NCBI GenBank assembly: GCA_030272585.1
Contig: BSYQ01000013.1
Coordinates: 248,001-312,000, forward strand
DNA from: Bryopsis sp. KO-2023
Taxonomy: Eukaryota > Chlorophyta > Ulvophyceae > Bryopsidales > Bryopsidaceae
Direction: 5' to 3'
Length of the DNA stretch: 64,000 nucleotides
The position numbers were made by a program, and so were the translations under genes. The notes beneath the pieces were generated by a model that worked only from the letters and a program-made list of their open reading frames with translations, did not search any database and was not told the DNA's origin. Shown in pieces: positions 44,770-56,627 of the stretch (within the stretch, counting starts at the first letter, position 1; each line of letters begins with the position of its first letter).

Positions 44770-45234
44770 CAGAGATAGGACTTTACGGTTACGGTCACCG
44801 TAACCGGACCGTAACCACCGTAACCGGACCGTAACCGGAGTACAATTTTCGTCAGAAAATCGTACTTTTACGGCCGTAACCGTAGCACCGTACCACTCCG
44901 TACCGCTCCGTACCGGACCGTAACGACCGTAACGGCCGTAACAACCGTAAACCGTAGAAAGTGACCCCCGCAGGGTCCCGCGATTCCAAAGGAACCCAAG
45001 GGGATTCGAACCCGCGACCCTACTGACTGCAGCCTAACGCTTTAGCACTGAACCACGCTACTTCACGGTGATTTAGGGCCTACCGTAGTTATACCGTACC
45101 TGTTCCGTACCGTAAAAACAACATATTACTCCGGTTACGGTACGGAGTTACGGCCGTAGTACGGTGACCGTAACCCGACCGTAACCGGACCGGACCGGAG
45201 TCGGACCAAAAATTTGGCCCAAGTCCTATCTCTG
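44770..45234. mobile_element. 465-bp hAT MITE in tandem unit 1
   Basis: Terminal inverted repeats CAGAGATAGGACTT (44770-44783) and complement (45221-45234), 14 bases, perfect. The 8-bp GCAGTGAG flanks it on both sides (44762-44769, 45235-45242), and a single GCAGTGAG is found at the empty site in units 2-4 (48239-48246 in unit 2). Sub-terminal regions are packed with CCGTAACCGGAC-type repeats in both orientations, likely transposase-binding sites. No coding capacity. The middle holds a tRNA-like sequence on minus. Confidence 0.95.
44985..45065 (-). other. tRNA-like (Pol III promoter-like) sequence inside the MITE
   Basis: On minus, TGGTTCAGTGC (45055-45045) fits an A box at 10 of 11 positions, and GGTTCGAATCC (45012-45002) is a perfect B box, 33 bases apart. 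The anticodon and T stems pair poorly, so this looks like a tRNA-derived relic rather than a working tRNA gene. Confidence 0.5.
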
Positions 45235-46117
45235 GCAGTGAGTTTGGCGACTGGAGAATCCCTCCCGACGCATCTCAGTGTATGCCTAATAAGTAAATCT
45301 GTTTCGAACAGAGGAAAAGAAACAACCCACTAAAAACAGGGTTTACTCAATCAATTCTGTGTTCCCAAAAAGCTTTCTAGACCCAGCAAAAAAAAGGTCA
45401 GAGCACTACCATCGATTTTCTCATTCTGTTCTTCATGGCATTCCCTTTCCATTTCTACGACCAAAAAAGTACCAGTTGCGATTATTGCAGATCCATTACG
45501 CAATTTCCTTGACTCACTCTAATCCATACAATCTGATCTGAAGCTTTTTTTTTTCCTAATCAGACAAAAAATATTGACAATTGATTTTCCCTTGGAAAGA
45601 TTTCCCGCTCCTCCAAAGCTATTATCAGTTTCGCTGTGAAAGTGTTTAAAAAAACCCCGTAAAATAAACTCAAAAACAACTGTCGATGCCAAATACCAAG
45701 GTTAACAGATTCTGAAAAAGGAGATTGCATTTGCCTTGGAACATCATAAATCAAACCCAATCCAGCAAGCAACATTTGCAAAGCAGATAGAATGCATCCC
45801 ACACACACATGCACAAGGCGACCAGAGGATTCTGACAGATGAAACGGCGAAATACATATATATTAAATCTCTCCATAAACATAAATCGAATTGGAAATGG
45901 TCACCCCCACCTTACTTTCCACCCCACCCACCCCTACCAAAACCCTAGTCACATTTTTCCTTCAGCTTCGTTGAAAACCACCCCTCGTTTATCTCATGAT
46001 CGTTGCTCTGAGTCGGGGTTGAAATGAACAACAAACAGCTGGGTGTGGTATTACATCGCTCGGAGCACACGACCTCCCTATGATCCTTTATAAAAGAACA
46101 CTATCAGTCCCCACTTA

Positions 46118-46951
46118 TTAAGGCAAATTCATTCCATCAAACTCCGTGCAAAGATACTCATGGAGCTGGCAGGGATTTTCCGAAATATACCGATGCGAGC
46201 ATCCCTCAAACCAGACTTCCTGAAAGTTCACCAAAGCGTGGTTCGCCCAAGCCCCCAATTGCTCTTCTGTGAATCGATTGTCATCCTTTCCTCCGATCGC
46301 AACGAGCGGGCATGGAACGCCGCCACCCTCCTGAGCTGATCCGCTTGTGGGGACGTAGCTTTCCAGCAGTTTGAAATCAGCGCGGAGGATGGGGAAAACA
46401 TACCTCCGCATCTGGTCGTTGCGCAAGTCGACCACCTCTCCATATCTCCTAACGAAAGCGTCCCAAAATTCCTTGTATGGAAGCTCACCCAAGGGTGTCG
46501 GATCGACATCGTGTGTCAAAGCGGACAAGTGGGGCGCTCGGCAGCCAGAAACGAACAGTTTGATAGGTAACGGCCCCCCGAGTCGGTGGAGCGCTTGTGT
46601 AACCTCGTAGGCAATCCAAGCACCCATGCTATGTCCAAATAGAGCAAACGGCTTCGATTCAAAGTGTGGCAGCAGCCCCAGAACAATGGCTCTGACCAAG
46701 GAGTTCATATCTTCAACCAGTGGTTCTTTGGACCTCGTGTTTCTCCCTGGAAGCTCCACAGGCATCACTTCTACGTAAGATGGCAAAGCTGCGTCGAAAC
46801 CGCTGTATGTCCACGCTCCAGTACCCGCAGGGGGGAAGCAAAACAAGCGAACTCGGTAACTCTTCTGTTCATCGTCTTTTTTGCTGGATGGAATGACCCA
46901 GTGGCCGTGTTTGGGTCTTTGGTGATCTTGGCGATTCGAGTCGCCTGCCAT
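46118..46951 (-). CDS. Type II thioesterase, tandem copy 2
   Basis: Same as copy 1 except one residue: Thr to Ser in the loop before GGGVPCPLV, from the A at 46339. All catalytic residues are intact. Confidence 0.9.
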   Translation of the reverse strand: MAGDSNRQDHQRPKHGHWVIPSSKKDDEQKSYRVRLFCFPPAGTGAWTYSGFDAALPSYVEVMPVELPGRNTRSKEPLVEDMNSLVRAIVLGLLPHFESKPFALFGHSMGAWIAYEVTQALHRLGGPLPIKLFVSGCRAPHLSALTHDVDPTPLGELPYKEFWDAFVRRYGEVVDLRNDQMRRYVFPILRADFKLLESYVPTSGSAQEGGGVPCPLVAIGGKDDNRFTEEQLGAWANHALVNFQEVWFEGCSHRYISENPCQLHEYLCTEFDGMNLP

Positions 46952-47844
46952 TTTTCTGAACTTTCGGAACGGTACCACGACTTCGATGCTTGTGTGTCGC
47001 GTTTCGTTCCTGTTTGCTTCAATTTCAGGCCGGTGGGACACGCCTCGAAATTCTGTGGGGGTTTTCGATTTTGGTCATAACTTTCTTCGTTGGGTTGCGA
47101 TATGCACTTCCATTTTGCGGTGAGTGATATTTACGTCACCATGAGGAGAGCATAGAGAAAAGGGTTGTTTTGGTTTTTCGAAAAGAGAGTTGGTCGAAAA
47201 AAGAAGTAAAAATTATTTGGGAAATGATCGGCATTAGCGATGTCAATGAGGTAGTTTGCTACCCCATCGACGATCGAAATGCCGAAATTCCCATGGTGGG
47301 CGAATCCTGATCGGTTGACGAGACCCCCCCGGGATCAACCGGGGGACGACCTTGGTTGCACCATCGTTGCCGTCATGGGTGCCAAGTGTCGTGCCAGAGT
47401 GGGGGCCACCCACTCTGGCGGATCAACGTCATGATCGAAAATATGTTTTGACCCGATTAGTGCCGGGTTAGTTGATTTTTAATTTCTCTCTCCTTCACAT
47501 TTCAGTTTTCGTCGAGCGCGTTTTTTTCCCTCATGATGTGACTTAGAAACTCATCCTTTTTTTTTGGTATGTACACTCCAGCGATCGCGCGATCGTCGCG
47601 CGAGCGACCAGTCCGACACGCTCGCGCGCGCCGTCCGAGGGTGACTCACCCGCCCAAGGATGACTCATCTGCCCCCTGACGCCCCCTGGCGCGTGTGCCC
47701 TCGCGCGCGTTGGCGCGTCTGCAAGGATAGCTGCGGCGCTCGACGACACTGGGAACAAGTATCATACGCAACCGGAAACGAAACGAAACGAAAAATGAAG
47801 AAGAAGAAGAAGACGAAAAGAAGGAGAGAAGAGGAAGGAAGACA

Positions 47845-48299
47845 TGGAGTTCGAAGACGTCTGGGAGCATGAGCTCGACCTCGACATGATCCCCCTGTTG
47901 TCGAGGAACATGGAGTGGGTCTCATTGGTTTGCCTGTGTATTTCGATGTCTTTTTCCTGAGTGGAGCTTTTCCAGTCTATTTTATTCCATTTTATTTTAT
48001 TCCCTATTTCTTGGATGTATGCTTGCAAATATTTTTGCATTTTTGCATTTTGCATTCACAGAGGTTCGGTTCAGAGTTCAGGGACGACTGAATTCCTTCA
48101 ACCAATCATTGAAGCCGATTATATATATATCAGCTCCGAGAAGAATCCCATTTTTCTCGTGAATACTATGGAATCCTATAATTTATTGATTGTTTAACGC
48201 AGAAACCATCTTGACTTCCTTGTCGTTTCTTTCATGTGCAGTGAGTTTGGCGACTGGAGAATCCCTCCCGACGCATCTCAGTGTATGCCTAATAAGTAA
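47845..48299 (+). CDS. Doubtful small gene, unit 2 (uninterrupted)
   Basis: First exon from ATG 47845, last candidate exon 48242-48299 after a TTTCATGTGCAG acceptor. A middle frame around 48062-48197 (GTTEFLQPIIEADYIYIS...) also looks coding. Conservation of the first exon in the inverted copy is the only real support; exon linkage is unresolved. Confidence 0.25.
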
Positions 48300-49120
48300 A
48301 TCTGTTTCGAACAGAGGAAAAGAAACAACCCACTAAAAACAGGGTTTACTCAATCAATTCTGTGTTCCCAAAAAGCTTTCTAGACCCAGCAAAAAAAAGG
48401 TCAGAGCACTACCATCGATTTTCTCATTCTGTTCTTCATGGCATTCCCTTTCCATTTCTACGACCAAAAAAGTACCAGTTGCGATTATTGCAGATCCATT
48501 ACGCAATTTCCTTGACTCACTCTAATCCATACAATCTGATCTGAAGCTTTTTTTTTTCCTAATCAGACAAAAAATATTGACAATTGATTTTCCCTTGGAA
48601 AGATTTCCCGCTCCTCCAAAGCTATTATCAGTTTCGCTGTGAAAGTGTTTAAAAAAACCCCGTAAAATAAACTCAAAAACAACTGTCGATGCCAAATACC
48701 AAGGTTAACAGATTCTGAAAAAGGAGATTGCATTTGCCTTGGAACATCATAAATCAAACCCAATCCAGCAAGCAACATTTGCAAAGCAGATAGAATGCAT
48801 CCCACACACACATGCACAAGGCGACCAGAGGATTCTGACAGATGAAACGGCGAAATACATATATATTAAATCTCTCCATAAACATAAATCGAATTGGAAA
48901 TGGTCACCCCCACCTTACTTTCCACCCCACCCACCCCTACCAAAACCCTAGTCACATTTTTCCTTCAGCTTCGTTGAAAACCACCCCTCGTTTATCTCAT
49001 GATCGTTGCTCTGAGTCGGGGTTGAAATGAACAACAAACAGCTGGGTGTGGTATTACATCGCTCGGAGCACACGACCTCCCTATGATCCTTTATAAAAGA
49101 ACACTATCAGTCCCCACTTA

Positions 49121-49954
49121 TTAAGGCAAATTCATTCCATCAAACTCCGTGCAAAGATACTCATGGAGCTGGCAGGGATTTTCCGAAATATACCGATGCG
49201 AGCATCCCTCAAACCAGACTTCCTGAAAGTTCACCAAAGCGTGGTTCGCCCAAGCCCCCAATTGCTCTTCTGTGAATCGATTGTCATCCTTTCCTCCGAT
49301 CGCAACGAGCGGGCATGGAACGCCGCCACCCTCCTGAGCTGTTCCGCTTGTGGGGACGTAGCTTTCCAGCAGTTTGAAATCAGCGCGGAGGATGGGGAAA
49401 ACATACCTCCGCATCTGGTCGTTGCGCAAGTCGACCACCTCTCCATATCTCCTAACGAAAGCGTCCCAAAATTCCTTGTATGGAAGCTCACCCAAGGGTG
49501 TCGGATCGACATCGTGTGTCAAAGCGGACAAGTGGGGCGCTCGGCAGCCAGAAACGAACAGTTTGATAGGTAACGGCCCCCCGAGTCGGTGGAGCGCTTG
49601 TGTAACCTCGTAGGCAATCCAAGCACCCATGCTATGTCCAAATAGAGCAAACGGCTTCGATTCAAAGTGTGGCAGCAGCCCCAGAACAATGGCTCTGACC
49701 AAGGAGTTCATATCTTCAACCAGTGGTTCTTTGGACCTCGTGTTTCTCCCTGGAAGCTCCACAGGCATCACTTCTACGTAAGATGGCAAAGCTGCGTCGA
49801 AACCGCTGTATGTCCACGCTCCAGTACCCGCAGGGGGGAAGCAAAACAAGCGAACTCGGTAACTCTTCTGTTCATCGTCTTTTTTGCTGGATGGAATGAC
49901 CCAGTGGCCGTGTTTGGGTCTTTGGTGATCTTGGCGATTCGAGTCGCCTGCCAT
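49121..49954 (-). CDS. Type II thioesterase, tandem copy 3
   Basis: Protein identical to copy 1 over the whole frame; intact triad and start codon. Confidence 0.9.
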   Translation of the reverse strand: MAGDSNRQDHQRPKHGHWVIPSSKKDDEQKSYRVRLFCFPPAGTGAWTYSGFDAALPSYVEVMPVELPGRNTRSKEPLVEDMNSLVRAIVLGLLPHFESKPFALFGHSMGAWIAYEVTQALHRLGGPLPIKLFVSGCRAPHLSALTHDVDPTPLGELPYKEFWDAFVRRYGEVVDLRNDQMRRYVFPILRADFKLLESYVPTSGTAQEGGGVPCPLVAIGGKDDNRFTEEQLGAWANHALVNFQEVWFEGCSHRYISENPCQLHEYLCTEFDGMNLP

Positions 49955-50847
49955 TTTTCTGAACTTTCGGAACGGTACCACGACTTCGATGCTTGTGTGT
50001 CGCGTTTCGTTCCTGTTTGCTTCAATTTCAGGCCGGTGGGACACGCCTCGAAATTCTGTGGGGGTTTTCGATTTTGGTCATAACTTTCTTCGTTGGGTTG
50101 CGATATGCACTTCCATTTTGCGGTGAGTGATATTTACGTCACCATGAGGAGAGCATAGAGAAAAGGGTTGTTTTGGTTTTTCGAAAAGAGAGTTGGTCGA
50201 AAAAAGAAGTAAAAATTATTTGGGAAATGATCGGCATTAGCGATGTCAATGAGGTAGTTTGCTACCCCATCGACGATCGAAATGCCGAAATTCCCATGGT
50301 GGGCGAATCCTGATCGGTTGACGAGACCCCCCCGGGATCAACCGGGGGACGACCTTGGTTGCACCATCGTTGCCGTCATGGGTGCCAAGTGTCGTGCCAG
50401 AGTGGGGGCCACCCACTCTGGCGGATCAACGTCATGATCGAAAATATGTTTTGACCCGATTAGTGCCGGGTTAGTTGATTTTTAATTTCTCTCTCCTTCA
50501 CATTTCAGTTTTCGTCGAGCGCGTTTTTTTCCCTCATGATGTGACTTAGAAACTCATCCTTTTTTTTTGGTATGTACACTCCAGCGATCGCGCGATCGTC
50601 GCGCGAGCGACCAGTCCGACACGCTCGCGCGCGCCGTCCGAGGGTGACTCACCCGCCCAAGGATGACTCATCTGCCCCCTGACGCCCCCTGGCGCGTGTG
50701 CCCTCGCGCGCGTTGGCGCGTCTGCAAGGATAGCTGCGGCGCTCGACGACACTGGGAACAAGTATCATACGCAACCGGAAACGAAACGAAACGAAAAATG
50801 AAGAAGAAGAAGAAGACGAAAAGAAGGAGAGAAGAGGAAGGAAGACA

Positions 50848-51302
50848 TGGAGTTCGAAGACGTCTGGGAGCATGAGCTCGACCTCGACATGATCCCCCTG
50901 TTGTCGAGGAACATGGAGTGGGTCTCATTGGTTTGCCTGTGTATTTCGATGTCTTTTTCCTGAGTGGAGCTTTTCCAGTCTATTTTATTCCATTTTATTT
51001 TATTCCCTATTTCTTGGATGTATGCTTGCAAATATTTTTGCATTTTTGCATTTTGCATTCACAGAGGTTCGGTTCAGAGTTCAGGGACGACTGAATTCCT
51101 TCAACCAATCATTGAAGCCGATTATATATATATCAGCTCCGAGAAGAATCCCATTTTTCTCGTGAATACTATGGAATCCTATAATTTATTGATTGTTTAA
51201 CGCAGAAACCATCTTGACTTCCTTGTCGTTTCTTTCATGTGCAGTGAGTTTGGCGACTGGAGAATCCCTCCCGACGCATCTCAGTGTATGCCTAATAAGT
51301 AA
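50848..51302 (+). CDS. Doubtful small gene, unit 3
   Basis: Same sequence as in unit 2, shifted by 3,003 bp. Confidence 0.22.
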
Positions 51303-52123
51303 ATCTGTTTCGAACAGAGGAAAAGAAACAACCCACTAAAAACAGGGTTTACTCAATCAATTCTGTGTTCCCAAAAAGCTTTCTAGACCCAGCAAAAAAA
51401 AGGTCAGAGCACTACCATCGATTTTCTCATTCTGTTCTTCATGGCATTCCCTTTCCATTTCTACGACCAAAAAAGTACCAGTTGCGATTATTGCAGATCC
51501 ATTACGCAATTTCCTTGACTCACTCTAATCCATACAATCTGATCTGAAGCTTTTTTTTTTCCTAATCAGACAAAAAATATTGACAATTGATTTTCCCTTG
51601 GAAAGATTTCCCGCTCCTCCAAAGCTATTATCAGTTTCGCTGTGAAAGTGTTTAAAAAAACCCCGTAAAATAAACTCAAAAACAACTGTCGATGCCAAAT
51701 ACCAAGGTTAACAGATTCTGAAAAAGGAGATTGCATTTGCCTTGGAACATCATAAATCAAACCCAATCCAGCAAGCAACATTTGCAAAGCAGATAGAATG
51801 CATCCCACACACACATGCACAAGGCGACCAGAGGATTCTGACAGATGAAACGGCGAAATACATATATATTAAATCTCTCCATAAACATAAATCGAATTGG
51901 AAATGGTCACCCCCACCTTACTTTCCACCCCACCCACCCCTACCAAAACCCTAGTCACATTTTTCCTTCAGCTTCGTTGAAAACCACCCCTCGTTTATCT
52001 CATGATCGTTGCTCTGAGTCGGGGTTGAAATGAACAACAAACAGCTGGGTGTGGTATTACATCGCTCGGAGCACACGACCTCCCTATGATCCTTTATAAA
52101 AGAACACTATCAGTCCCCACTTA

Positions 52124-52957
52124 TTAAGGCAAATTCATTCCATCAAACTCCGTGCAAAGATACTCATGGAGCTGGCAGGGATTTTCCGAAATATACCGAT
52201 GCGAGCATCCCTCAAACCAGACTTCCTGAAAGTTCACCAAAGCGTGGTTCGCCCAAGCCCCCAATTGCTCTTCTGTGAATCGATTGTCATCCTTTCCTCC
52301 GATCGCAACGAGCGGGCATGGAACGCCGCCACCCTCCTGAGCTGTTCCGCTTGTGGGGACGTAGCTTTCCAGCAGTTTGAAATCAGCGCGGAGGATGGGG
52401 AAAACATACCTCCGCATCTGGTCGTTGCGCAAGTCGACCACCTCTCCATATCTCCTAACGAAAGCGTCCCAAAATTCCTTGTATGGAAGCTCACCCAAGG
52501 GTGTCGGATCGACATCGTGTGTCAAAGCGGACAAGTGGGGCGCTCGGCAGCCAGAAACGAACAGTTTGATAGGTAACGGCCCCCCGAGTCGGTGGAGCGC
52601 TTGTGTAACCTCGTAGGCAATCCAAGCACCCATGCTATGTCCAAATAGAGCAAACGGCTTCGATTCAAAGTGTGGCAGCAGCCCCAGAACAATGGCTCTG
52701 ACCAAGGAGTTCATATCTTCAACCAGTGGTTCTTTGGACCTCGTGTTTCTCCCTGGAAGCTCCACAGGCATCACTTCTACGTAAGATGGCAAAGCTGCGT
52801 CGAAACCGCTGTATGTCCACGCTCCAGTACCCGCAGGGGGGAAGCAAAACAAGCGAACTCGGTAACTCTTCTGTTCATCGTCTTTTTTGCTGGATGGAAT
52901 GACCCAGTGGCCGTGTTTGGGTCTTTGGTGATCTTGGCGATTCGAGTCGCCTGCCAT
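52124..52957 (-). CDS. Type II thioesterase, tandem copy 4
   Basis: Protein identical to copies 1 and 3; intact triad and start codon. Confidence 0.9.
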   Translation of the reverse strand: MAGDSNRQDHQRPKHGHWVIPSSKKDDEQKSYRVRLFCFPPAGTGAWTYSGFDAALPSYVEVMPVELPGRNTRSKEPLVEDMNSLVRAIVLGLLPHFESKPFALFGHSMGAWIAYEVTQALHRLGGPLPIKLFVSGCRAPHLSALTHDVDPTPLGELPYKEFWDAFVRRYGEVVDLRNDQMRRYVFPILRADFKLLESYVPTSGTAQEGGGVPCPLVAIGGKDDNRFTEEQLGAWANHALVNFQEVWFEGCSHRYISENPCQLHEYLCTEFDGMNLP

Positions 52958-53850
52958 TTTTCTGAACTTTCGGAACGGTACCACGACTTCGATGCTTGTG
53001 TGTCGCGTTTCGTTCCTGTTTGCTTCAATTTCAGGCCGGTGGGACACGCCTCGAAATTCTGTGGGGGTTTTCGATTTTGGTCATAACTTTCTTCGTTGGG
53101 TTGCGATATGCACTTCCATTTTGCGGTGAGTGATATTTACGTCACCATGAGGAGAGCATAGAGAAAAGGGTTGTTTTGGTTTTTCGAAAAGAGAGTTGGT
53201 CGAAAAAAGAAGTAAAAATTATTTGGGAAATGATCGGCATTAGCGATGTCAATGAGGTAGTTTGCTACCCCATCGACGATCGAAATGCCGAAATTCCCAT
53301 GGTGGGCGAATCCTGATCGGTTGACGAGACCCCCCCGGGATCAACCGGGGGACGACCTTGGTTGCACCATCGTTGCCGTCATGGGTGCCAAGTGTCGTGC
53401 CAGAGTGGGGGCCACCCACTCTGGCGGATCAACGTCATGATCGAAAATATGTTTTGACCCGATTAGTGCCGGGTTAGTTGATTTTTAATTTCTCTCTCCT
53501 TCACATTTCAGTTTTCGTCGAGCGCGTTTTTTTCCCTCATGATGTGACTTAGAAACTCATCCTTTTTTTTTGGTATGTACACTCCAGCGATCGCGCGATC
53601 GTCGCGCGAGCGACCAGTCCGACACGCTCGCGCGCGCCGTCCGAGGGTGACTCACCCGCCCAAGGATGACTCATCTGCCCCCTGACGCCCCCTGGCGCGT
53701 GTGCCCTCGCGCGCGTTGGCGCGTCTGCAAGGATAGCTGCGGCGCTCGACGACACTGGGAACAAGTATCATACGCAACCGGAAACGAAACGAAACGAAAA
53801 ATGAAGAAGAAGAAGAAGACGAAAAGAAGGAGAGAAGAGGAAGGAAGACA

Positions 53851-54305
53851 TGGAGTTCGAAGACGTCTGGGAGCATGAGCTCGACCTCGACATGATCCCC
53901 CTGTTGTCGAGGAACATGGAGTGGGTCTCATTGGTTTGCCTGTGTATTTCGATGTCTTTTTCCTGAGTGGAGCTTTTCCAGTCTATTTTATTCCATTTTA
54001 TTTTATTCCCTATTTCTTGGATGTATGCTTGCAAATATTTTTGCATTTTTGCATTTTGCATTCACAGAGGTTCGGTTCAGAGTTCAGGGACGACTGAATT
54101 CCTTCAACCAATCATTGAAGCCGATTATATATATATCAGCTCCGAGAAGAATCCCATTTTTCTCGTGAATACTATGGAATCCTATAATTTATTGATTGTT
54201 TAACGCAGAAACCATCTTGACTTCCTTGTCGTTTCTTTCATGTGCAGTGAGTTTGGCGACTGGAGAATCCCTCCCGACGCATCTCAGTGTATGCCTAATA
54301 AGTAA
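53851..54305 (+). CDS. Doubtful small gene, unit 4
   Basis: Same sequence as in unit 2, shifted by 6,006 bp. Confidence 0.22.
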
Positions 54306-55026
54306 ATCTGTTTCGAACAGAGGAAAAGAAACAACCCACTAAAAACAGGGTTTACTCAATCAATTCTGTGTTCCCAAAAAGCTTTCTAGACCCAGCAAAA
54401 AAAAGGTCAGAGCACTACCATCGATTTTCTCATTCTGTTCTTCATGGCATTCCCTTTCCATTTCTACGACCAAAAAAGTACCAGTTGCGATTATTGCAGA
54501 TCCATTACGCAATTTCCTTGACTCACTCTAATCCATACAATCTGATCTGAAGCTTTTTTTTTTCCTAATCAGACAAAAAATATTGACAATTGATTTTCCC
54601 TTGGAAAGATTTCCCGCTCCTCCAAAGCTATTATCAGTTTCGCTGTGAAAGTGTTTAAAAAAACCCCGTAAAATAAACTCAAAAACAACTGTCGATGCCA
54701 AATACCAAGGTTAACAGATTCTGAAAAAGGAGATTGCATTTGCCTTGGAACATCATAAATCAAACCCAATCCAGCAAGCAACATTTGCAAAGCAGATAGA
54801 ATGCATCCCACACACACATGCACAAGGCGACCAGAGGATTCTGACAGATGAAACGGCGAAATACATATATATTAAATCTCTCCATAAACATAAATCGAAT
54901 TGGAAATGGTCACCCCCACCTTACTTTCCACCCCACCCACCCCTACCAAAACCCTAGTCACATTTTTCCTTCAGCTTCGTTGAAAACCACCCCTCGTTTA
55001 TCTCATGATCGTTGCTCTGAGTCGGG

Positions 55027-56627
55027 TATGTTTCCTTTCTTTCATTTTCAGTTGAAAAATATGAAATCGAAAACCCTCACTCCTTTCCCCCAACCCCTCG
55101 AAGAAAAAAAAAAACCTCCAGCCCCCAAAACGTTAATCAGTGAATATATAAAATCAGGGATGGGATAACACTAACTTTCTTTTGCTATATTTTTTCTTTT
55201 TTGTCCTTTGTTCTTTTTTTTTTTCCATTCCGTGTTGCATTGTCGCTGACCAAGAATTTCATTCATTTGCTGTTACCCAATCCTAGTAAGGCTCTTGCAT
55301 GCGTCTGACATATGCCCGACCCAAATTTAAGAATAAATCAACACATGCACTCAAAAATGATGTCTCCCCAAAGACCCCCCACCCACTCCCCCCAAATTCT
55401 TTCTTTTTTTCTTTTTTTGAACATAATTAAAAAAAAACTGATGTCGATGAAAATCAAATTCCAGAAATGGAATCGTAGAAAACATAGACCAGAATCATTG
55501 GCCATATTCTACGGGCATATTTTTTCTCTCTCTAACTCTTTTTCTTTTTTTTTCAAACCCCTCCCCCTATTTTTTAATAGAAAACAATCAAAAAGCTTTG
55601 TGGGTTTTTTTTGCCCCCCTTTCCTTTCGTCATTCCTTAGAAACCATTTCTTTTTTGTTTTTTCTTCATTTTTTTGGATTTTTTTTTTTTTAATAAAGCA
55701 GAGATGCAACCCCCCCCCCCTCCCCCCACGTTTCCATTTTACTCAAATAAATCAATCATTCTTCTTTTGTTTCAGACCTTGCGTAGCTTCATCGGAACTC
55801 CACCAAATAGCATCGAGGCAAACTGCCAGGGTCTTGCTCAGGGGGGTTGCGAAAATCAGAAAATCATACATTCACTTCCGTCTCGAAATCTTTTGATTTT
55901 CAAGGAGAAAACGAAAATCGTTCAATCGACCTTGGCTCTCCGGAGAACCCTGTATACACAGACGGCTTTTTTTTCATTCTTCTGGTTAAAGTGGAAGCAA
56001 AAACCCCACCACAGAACAAGAAAAAAAAACAAATTACAGATTTATTGCCTCCCCCCCCACCCCCCTCTTTCCCCCAGTTCTTTCTCAAGTCTGACAATAG
56101 ATATTTTACACAGGATGTATGCAGAATTTACAAAAATCTATTTCAAAGGATATTGCCCCGAGAAGAAAACGACCCCCAAACAAAAACCTGAACGAACGAA
56201 AGTCGATCAGACGAAGCAAAATTGGAAATTGATATTTCTATCAACACTCTCTATAGAAAAACAAAACACCAGAAGAAGACGACGAAGAAGAAAAAAATCA
56301 CAGTTCCAACTCTCTATTTTATGAGAAACAAAAAAAAACAACTAAAACTCCCTATTGATTGCCCCAGTAAATTGACATTCTATTTTTTTTTCCTCTCAAA
56401 CGCGCGCAATCCCCCACGCCACCCCATGTGATCAATTAGTAATCGTACAGTCAGCGACACTATTGTGTTTTTTTTCGCGTCTCCTATTATCGAATTTCCA
56501 ACGGGCAGCGATCCAACGAAAGATAATGTTATCACAAAAAAGGGTAAAAAAAAACAGAAAAAAAAGCCTGTTCTCGAAAACGACGCGGCTGTACTTTTCT
56601 TTTTCCTCTCTGTCTTTTCCGTTGGTC
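55027..56627. other. A/T- and homopolymer-rich spacer
   Basis: Long T, A and C runs. An acceptor-like TTTGTTTCAG at 55773 (plus) is followed by about 100 bases of balanced composition, but no frame continues convincingly. Confidence 0.45.

Larger units (their letters stand above)
44369..45296 (+). pseudogene. Doubtful small gene, unit 1, interrupted by hAT MITE
   Basis: ATG 44369 opens a short acidic exon (MEFEDVWEHELDLDMIPLL...) that is also conserved in the diverged copy at 3420 (minus). Later acceptors at 44585 (CATTCACAG) and at the GTGCAG just before the MITE could start further exons; the last candidate encodes EFGDWRIPPDASQCMPNK and a stop. No single splice pattern joins them in phase without choice. 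In this unit the MITE is inserted at the start of that last candidate exon. No family match. Confidence 0.25.
42543..55026. repeat. Four-copy tandem array of a 3,003-bp gene-bearing unit
   Basis: Units: 42543-46018 (3,476 bp, includes a 473-bp insertion), 46019-49021, 49022-52024, 52025-55026. The period is exactly 3,003 bp between equivalent positions of units 2, 3 and 4, and unit 1 differs only by the insertion. The only substitution I noticed is A at 46339 in unit 2 where the others have T (42863 in unit 1). Each unit holds a thioesterase gene (minus), a GC-rich hairpin block, two TGACTCA sites and a doubtful small gene (plus). The last ~720 bp of each unit have no recognised feature. Very recent amplification, or collapsed/expanded assembly, explains the identity. 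Confidence 0.97.

Noticed and set aside
45560-46027. Small frames on both strands in the last 0.7 kb of each unit
   Set aside because: Short, overlapping, no family resemblance, no splice context; absent from the diverged copy.
42543-55026. CRISPR-like or satellite interpretation of the repeats
   Set aside because: The period is 3,003 bp with genes inside; no short spaced repeats. Eukaryotic segmental duplication explains it.
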